A stretch of 64,000 nt of DNA from Turritopsis dohrnii (taxonomy: Eukaryota > Cnidaria > Hydrozoa > Anthoathecata > Oceaniidae). Below, one piece after another: positions 58,901 through 64,000 of this stretch. The notes beneath the pieces are model-generated. The model saw only the letters and a program-made list of their open reading frames with translations. It was not told the DNA's origin and did no database searches. Location: assembly GCA_027922465.2 (NCBI GenBank), contig BQMF02000273.1, positions 186,001 through 250,000 of the forward strand, read 5' to 3'. Both the position numbers and the translations under genes were made by a program. How positions within the stretch are numbered: the stretch's first letter is position 1; the number at the start of each line of letters is the position of its first letter.

Positions 58901-61900
58901 CATTGTGAAGTACGGAAGATACTATCCGATGCTCATGGTGTTCTATCATTGGCTCCTAATCAGGTTCGATATACCACAAAACAAGGATTGAAGATTTTTG
59001 CTGCCAGGTATAATGTATTGCTGTATTGTAAATGTAGCTGACAAAATTCATTGATGTGTCAAAAGCATTCTTAGAAATGTAATGTTTTTTGTTATGTAAA
59101 TAAGTGATGTATATAATAGCATTAGCATAAGTTGTATTATAACTGGACCTTATATTATATTTTCAGCAATGATGAAATGCATTCCATGCATACAATGCTG
59201 CGAGGTAGCGGTGTTCGTGAAAATTATGTGTTGATAGCTGGAGAAAATGAACATTTCTTTGAGCTGGATTTGACAACAGGTGAAGTGCATGCAATGTTAG
59301 AGGTGAAGTGTTTTGATGTGTCTTTCAAAGTTGTTGTCTTTCTTGATCTGTGGAAGCAAATACAAATAAACTGTCTCCTTAAAACAGGTGGATTGTGAAC
59401 CCAGCACTGTTGTAATGAAGCAAAGTACACATTCGTTATGTTGCGGACATCAAACTGGAAAGGTAAGTTACATAATAAATTATTGCAATCCTTTTTTTCG
59501 AAAAGACAGAATATGAAGTTGGTGTGGCCATAATTATATCGCTATTATAAGAACTATAAAGCATACAGAAAATAGCTAATAAATGATGTACCATGCATCT
59601 CTAAATGATAACTTATACCATGTTTGTGTTGGTGTTGAGAGTGTTACGAGTCCACTACAACTGTTTAAAAACATATTGATGGCATTTCTGTTCATTAAAA
59701 TATTACACATTAATAATGCTGAACTGAAAGTGAGAAGCTCTATCAGTCCCAAATACTATTGAGGAAGAGAAAAAGTATAAAAAAACAATTTAGGGGAGAA
59801 ATGTTTATAAACAAATGAATTAGGAAAATGTTTGAGAATAAAATTTCAATGTTGGTTATGAAGAAAGAATCTTGAATGTAGTACCATGTAATAGAACTTG
59901 AAAAAATGATCAGATAGGTGATTTCAATGACTACATAATACAAGACGCAAAAGCAACAGCAGAGTCTGGATTGAAGCAAATTTTATTTCGAAAACTGCCC
60001 TGTATATAGAAATTCATATGATTGTCATTTGATCGTGCCAAATGACTTTCAACTCCCTACAATGGCAGCTTTCTCTTACAGAATGAAAGTAAACAAAGTA
60101 TACTATGCAAGGTGTTTATTTAGGTTGTGTTGCATGATCCTGATAGTCTGGCACCGATTCATACCATGCAAGCTCATTCTGGTGCCCTATCAGACTTTGA
60201 CCTGCATGGAAATCTGCTTGTTACTACAGGATTCTCCAACAGGTCTGTGATTTATCATGTTCTATTGATTACTCTTTCACATCAGCATAATTTCTGTAAG
60301 AACGACATTGATTGCTCCTAAGGTATGGACACCTGTCAGTTGATCGTTATCTCATGGTTTATGATTTGCGAACACTGCGCGCATTCCCTCCGGTTCAGGT
60401 ATGTTAACAAACGTTTTTAAGGTCATGATTGGAATGATTGAAAACATCAGGTTTGGAGTGTAGTAAAACTTATAGGGTTGATATTTTCATTGTTTTTTCG
60501 AAAGCCATTAACATAACACTTGTTTTCAACTTTTGAACTGATTTTACTAATGCTACTGATATTGAATTTAGATTTTTGTTTGTTTTGCAAGACTTCAGCA
60601 TTGTTATTGTTTTCTTTATAGGTACCCATTGAACCATTTTTCGTTCGGTTTATGCCAACGTATACACTCCGCTGTTTAGTTGCATCACAAGTAAGGTCAT
60701 TACATCATCTCAATTTTGTTTACGCTTATGACTAACCCTAACCCTAACCCTAACAACAACAAAGAAAACCTAACAGGTCATAAGCGTAAACCACGGGGGT
60801 GAAAATATTCTTAGGGGTCATTATATTCTACCACAGAACACATACTTTTGAAGCTATAGAAAAAGTAAAATGTGGCCTTCATAATCTGAATTCTGAAATC
60901 TGAATAGACTGGTTTTTGATCCTCTTTTAGACTGGACAGTTCATTTTTTGTCAACCAGAGAGCCTTGTTGTTGACAATGATATTTATCAGTTAAGTAACC
61001 AAGGGGCAGCCATCATGGATTGTTCGATTACTGATACCTACCAAGGATTATGTTTTGGAGATGCCGTAGGTAGTGTATTTATCTATGTTTCATCAACCCC
61101 ACCATTTTCATGTTGGAAAAATATCGGTTTGATTTGTAAAAAGAACACAAGAACAATAATTGATCTATTGTTGCCTTTAGCAAGGTTAAAGCTTTGTTGC
61201 CATCAGACCATACATTTTTTGGCAATTGATCGTCAAATCATCACTACAGTAATTTTTAGGCAGTACTAGTATAATTGCTCAAAAAATTTTCTATCATTTG
61301 TCACAATCCACAAGATAAAAAATTGTGAGACTCTTTTTGATCTCAACAATGGGAGGATTTCTTAATGTTTCACTTCAGGTATAGTTTTGTCGTTTCTTAA
61401 GGTTACGTTCATTTCTGGGGAGATCGTAGTAGTGATCAGTTATTGTTCAATCATGCATCGCAAGAAACTATGTTTCCTGATCAGGTATTTACGATATATT
61501 TTTTTTTTAAATTTTTGCCGAGCTGGAAAACATTTCAACTGTCAAAGTGTTCCTTCATTTTTTATACTTTTCAAACTTAATGTGATCTTTTCATTAATGA
61601 AATCGTTCTAATGTTGTGAGTATCACAGTGAAGGAGTGATTGTTTCTTCAGGCCTCAAAATTTCAAACTTTCACGTAAACTATACTTCGTTTTCGTATTA
61701 TATCAGTAACGGAAACGATCGTTACCAATATAGTTCATTAATGACTGGATACTGCCATTTTGGTTCTGGGAAACGATCATTTCCGTAGATTGTTACTGAA
61801 AAGCGCCAGCTGAGTGACGAATGAAAGTTAAATGAAAGTTAAAGGGTGTTGTTGTTTTCATTTGATTTGTCATTTTATTTCATTTTATGTCGTTATGATC

Positions 61901-64000
61901 TCAGTGATTCAACTGTTTTATCTTCTATAAAGCAATTATTTTTGTTTTAATGAAAATTGGATACATAGTGTGCTTGTAATCGTTGTTGTTATTAAACAGA
62001 TAGAAACATTTGATGCTTTCGATATCGATGACTGGTCTATACCGTTAACCACGATACCTGTGCCACCTTGTAGGTAGGTTTTAAATTACTGCTAACTACA
62101 TACTCGGATTACCTCAATGTTTTCTTGATTTTGTGGTGTTTGTTTTTTTAATTCACATAATAATTCAAATTTGTTGTTGTTTTTTTCGTAGTGAGCCACT
62201 TTTTTCTGATTGGCCTGAAAATCTTTTGAAAAGAGCTGATAGGTTGGTTTTACTATTAATTTTGCATATTTTTTTTTGAGATTATAAGAATGACATCTTA
62301 ATCCTTAGATTCACTTGCCAGATTTAAAAAAAAAAACTGGTAAATGATAGTCATTGAAGTACATTATGAATTATATGATTAAGAAAACTGTTGACATTGA
62401 TCTTTTCATGTTATCACAAGGATGCTATCTTTTTAGTACCATGTAAACAGTTATCAAAATTATTGATATTGCTCCTTGACAAATATGTTGATGGGTGTTT
62501 TTCAGACCTACTCCACCAATTGACCCAGACATACTGAAGAATATGACAATCAGGCAGTTTGTTGGTTATGCACCTAATCCAAAGAAAAGGTTACGAAATC
62601 AGGTAACAACAGCATGTGGAACATGGATTTTGTGATTAACTACTATGAAATTGCCTTAAATTTTTAAAGACAAAATAATATAAGAGAAAATATAAAAATC
62701 TGCATTGAGACTGTCAGAATTAACTATATTGCATTGGACCAATGTGGAAATCTTATTGCATTCAATTTGACACACCGTGCAACTTTGCAATCATCACAAA
62801 TGTAATAAATTGAAGCAATATGTTAAACATAAATATATCTTTTTAACTAGCCTGTTTGTGTTCTTTGCATAGGTTGCATACAGGCTTGATCATGAAGGAC
62901 AAGGTTACATTTGCCCCGAGTCTCCCATGAACAGAGGTATGTTAACATAGCTGAAACTCAAACTTGCAGTCATGGTAAATTATATGCAATGCTGGATATC
63001 TCAAGGAACTTGAATCATATCGACATTCTGATTCTTGTAGATTCCGGAAGCATTGTTCCAAAAATCTATCGTCGTGTGGATATCAAATATTCAAAATATG
63101 GTGAGTATTTTACTCATGGTAGCAAATCTAGATTTCAGTGGGATTGACAGAATGTCAAAGAGGAAACACATTATCTTGTGTTTTAAACGACAATCCTTTT
63201 TCTTGTCTTCTTAAACTCAACAGACCTGTGGTCAGGCATTTACCATACTTTTGCTCTAGCATGTTTAGGAGTTCATAAATACACATGAATTCAACATAAC
63301 ACAAGTATATCTTACACATAACTGTAATGTTGTTTTTTGTTTTTTTTGCTATGTGCTAACCCTGTTAGCCTGTTTTTTGTCACTTATTTCAGGTGTTGAT
63401 GGCTTTGATTTTAAACACTACAATCAGACAAATTTTAGCGGTTTGGAAATACACATTCCGAATGCTTACTGCAATAGTATGCTGCAAGTGAGTCATTAGG
63501 ATTCCATTCTGACCACAAACCAGTAAGGATGAGTTAGGCAAACCTATGGTTTTTTATTTGGAGTTAGTTTCTAATTGAATCTAATTGAAGCAAATGTTCA
63601 TACTGTTGATGCAATTTTTCTTTGTTGACATTCTAGCTGCTTTACCTAATCAATGCTGTACGTATCAATCTATCCAACCACTTATGTCAAAGAGAAAATT
63701 GTCTGGCTTGCGAAATGAGTTCCTTATTTTTCATGCTGGATGTGGCCGAGAACCAAACATGTCAGGTAATGTGCTTTTAAAACTGTTTGAAAATACATGA
63801 AAACCTGTTGTTGTTGTTGTTGTTATTATTGGTGATGGGGATTTAATTTTAGGCCACGAATTTGTTGCGAACCTTTCGTACCCTCCCAGAAGCATCAGCG
63901 CTTGGGCTGTTGTTGAACGACAATGAATCTACAAGTCACAATAAAAACCTAGCATTGACAATTCAAAATTGGAATCGATTTGTTCTGAGGCAGCTTCATC
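46972..64000 (+). CDS. PAN2: PAN2, poly(A)-nuclease deadenylase subunit (5' part, 17 exons, runs off window)
   Basis: Catalytic subunit of the PAN2-PAN3 deadenylase, which trims poly(A) tails in the cytoplasm. Exons: 46972-47139, 58841-59007, 59167-59302, 59388-59462, 60124-60242, 60323-60398, 60622-60690, 60931-61069, 61402-61484, 62000-62073, 62192-62242, 62506-62602, 62873-62936, 63041-63100, 63393-63487, 63637-63765, 63853-64000 (continues). All junctions keep frame; about 583 residues are inside. The N-terminal WD40 propeller shows [20 protein letters not shown] and [12 protein letters not shown]. The linker [15 protein letters not shown] and the ubiquitin-hydrolase-like domain ([38 protein letters not shown]) follow. 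The last domain lacks the catalytic Cys box, as PAN2 does in all animals. The DEDD exonuclease domain lies beyond the window. The ATG at 46972 opens exon 1; the N-terminus is somewhat shorter than in human PAN2. Confidence 0.95.
47395..47575. repeat. Dispersed repeat R4, copy inverted relative to 56780-56965
   Basis: Contains GTGCATCCGCTTTTTTCAC, then GATTGAAGATGCAATGCATGG and TTCCCCGTGATG. The reverse complement of this series, in the same order, occurs at 56780-56965. Partial copies are at 52480-52560 and 56185-56215. Confidence 0.65.
47907..49301 (-). pseudogene. LINE ORF2 remnant: endonuclease plus linker
   Basis: 464 codons open. Endonuclease motifs: [48 protein letters not shown] and SDHFLL. 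The linker ends [19 protein letters not shown], the usual lead-in to the RT. Then the sequence jumps, at about 48000, into a C-terminal segment read in another frame ([40 protein letters not shown]). Confidence 0.85.
49609..50903 (-). pseudogene. LINE ORF1 with PHD-like and CCCH zinc fingers, frameshifted
   Basis: The N-terminal part (50903-49962) has a PHD-like cluster ([13 protein letters not shown] and FLCSTCQG) and an acidic region. CCCH fingers start with [15 protein letters not shown]. At about 49990 the reading frame shifts by one base, so the continuing finger YNHPKAC is in another frame (49965-49609). Two more fingers follow ([11 protein letters not shown] and [10 protein letters not shown]). 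CCCH fingers in ORF1 usually bind the element RNA. Between fingers 1 and 2 a 27-bp unit is repeated (separate entry). Confidence 0.8.
49846..49998 (-). repeat. 27-bp tandem repeat inside the CCCH finger of LINE ORF1
   Basis: Five to six units, each coding for KYNHPKACQ (part of the finger that follows the third Cys and supplies the His). The two 5'-most units carry an extra ATTGTAAA-type segment. A single-base insertion in the first unit shifts the frame. Confidence 0.85.
52300..52750. repeat. Dispersed repeat R5, two tandem diverged copies
   Basis: The series GGTCACCCCATCRCC, AAAAAACGTCAGTTATCCC, TTCAATTGGGGAT and GCAATGGTTCCCCGTG occurs at about 52405-52550 and again, diverged, at about 52620-52750. 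A related sequence in opposite orientation is at about 57060-57240. Confidence 0.65.
52853..53040. repeat. Dispersed repeat R3, copy 2
   Basis: Same series as 8555-8800 (GGAAACTAAGATGCTTTTTA, TCATTGAATAACACGAAAAC, GGTACCAC, GTGGTCGTTCTCCCTAGCAAC), somewhat shortened in the middle. Confidence 0.7.
53632..53840. repeat. Dispersed repeat R3, copy 3
   Basis: Third copy, with TTGAATAACATGAAAACGAG, CCTACTGGTACCAC and CTTAGCAACGGTGGTCGTC. It shares the mid part with copy 1 better than copy 2 does. Confidence 0.7.
54029..54886. repeat. 0.86-kb tandem repeat, unit 1
   Basis: Starts ACTAGCCGCCAAGGCGGCGT (with a GCCGCC-AA-GGCGGC hairpin) and ends GAATCGGCTATTAATATATAG. The next unit follows at once. 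It contains an open frame of 28 codons at 54270-54356 (starts MGAIKRKGE, lysine/arginine-rich). The ends, a hairpin and a terminal TAG/CTAG-like sequence, could be those of a non-autonomous Helitron-like element, but this is uncertain. Confidence 0.8.
54887..55740. repeat. 0.86-kb tandem repeat, unit 2
   Basis: Nearly identical to the preceding unit over its full length, with scattered substitutions and small indels. The 28-codon frame of unit 1 is broken here after the ATG at 55117 by an insertion, so the frame is probably not selected. Confidence 0.85.
56780..56965. repeat. Dispersed repeat R4, opposite orientation
   Basis: Carries AAATGCTTTAGCCAGAATACC, TTTCTGTATTGATGTTAGA, GGGGAACCATTGCATTGCATC and GTGAAAAAAGTGGATGCAC in pieces. 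These are the reverse complement of the series at 47395-47575. Confidence 0.65.
58319..58439. mobile_element. TA-flanked palindromic mini-element, 121 bp
   Basis: Starts CCCAGCAGGCAAATTCGCTG and ends as its imperfect inverse AATTTTGCCGGCTGGG, with TA on both sides. Inner inverted pairs are CACTGCGAAGGAGTGCATTT and AAAATGCTCCTCATTGCAGTG. The whole unit would fold into one long hairpin. Related copies are at 42785-42919 and 39965-40035. Confidence 0.7.
60732..60754. repeat. Short interstitial telomere-like repeat
   Basis: About three and a half CTAACC units in PAN2 intron 7, matching the animal telomere repeat TTAGGG. It is too short to suggest a chromosome end. Confidence 0.7.

Noticed and set aside
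60732..60754. Chromosome end
   Set aside because: Only three to four telomere-like units inside a PAN2 intron with coding exons on both sides.

Overview
The window is animal nuclear DNA. It is AT-rich, every gene is split by many GT-AG introns, and much of the non-coding sequence is transposon debris. All three host genes are on the + strand and were rebuilt exon by exon; reading phase is kept at every junction. The gene content (Rictor, a synaptotagmin-like Rab effector, PAN2), the CR1/L2-like retrotransposons and many small inverted-repeat elements fit a non-bilaterian or other invertebrate animal. A cnidarian is my best guess, but the sequence alone does not prove it.

Layout. (1) 1-1942: upstream DNA with a G-rich duplicated repeat. 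(2) 1943-22669: a complete RICTOR gene, 39 coding exons, 1864 residues. Its introns hold two minus-strand LINE fragments (intron 4), a 495-bp TA-flanked element, a LINE remnant, a tRNA-derived SINE and a 21-bp minisatellite. (3) 22670-26567: intergenic, with a second SINE, a family of short foldback elements and a TAA-flanked palindromic element. (4) 26568-44902: a complete gene of 33 coding exons and 2300 residues for a very unusual synaptotagmin-like protein: an N-terminal Slp/rabphilin-type Rab-binding zinc-finger domain, an acidic linker with four copies of a Ser/Asp-tailed module, and seven C2 domains (vertebrate Slps have two). Its 5-kb first intron carries three non-autonomous DNA elements with different target-site duplications (GTTCA, TA, TTAA). 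(5) 44903-46971: intergenic, with two more small elements and a truncated one just upstream of the next gene. (6) 46972-64000: the 5' part of PAN2, 17 exons covering about 583 residues, cut by the window end. An 11.7-kb first intron contains an internally deleted LINE on the minus strand, a head-to-tail duplicated 0.86-kb block and several dispersed repeats.

Functionally the three genes are unrelated neighbours: mTORC2 scaffold, membrane-trafficking Rab effector and mRNA deadenylase subunit. The most interesting object is the seven-C2 Slp-like protein with its repeated linker module. No RNA genes, CRISPR arrays or bacterial-type operons are present.
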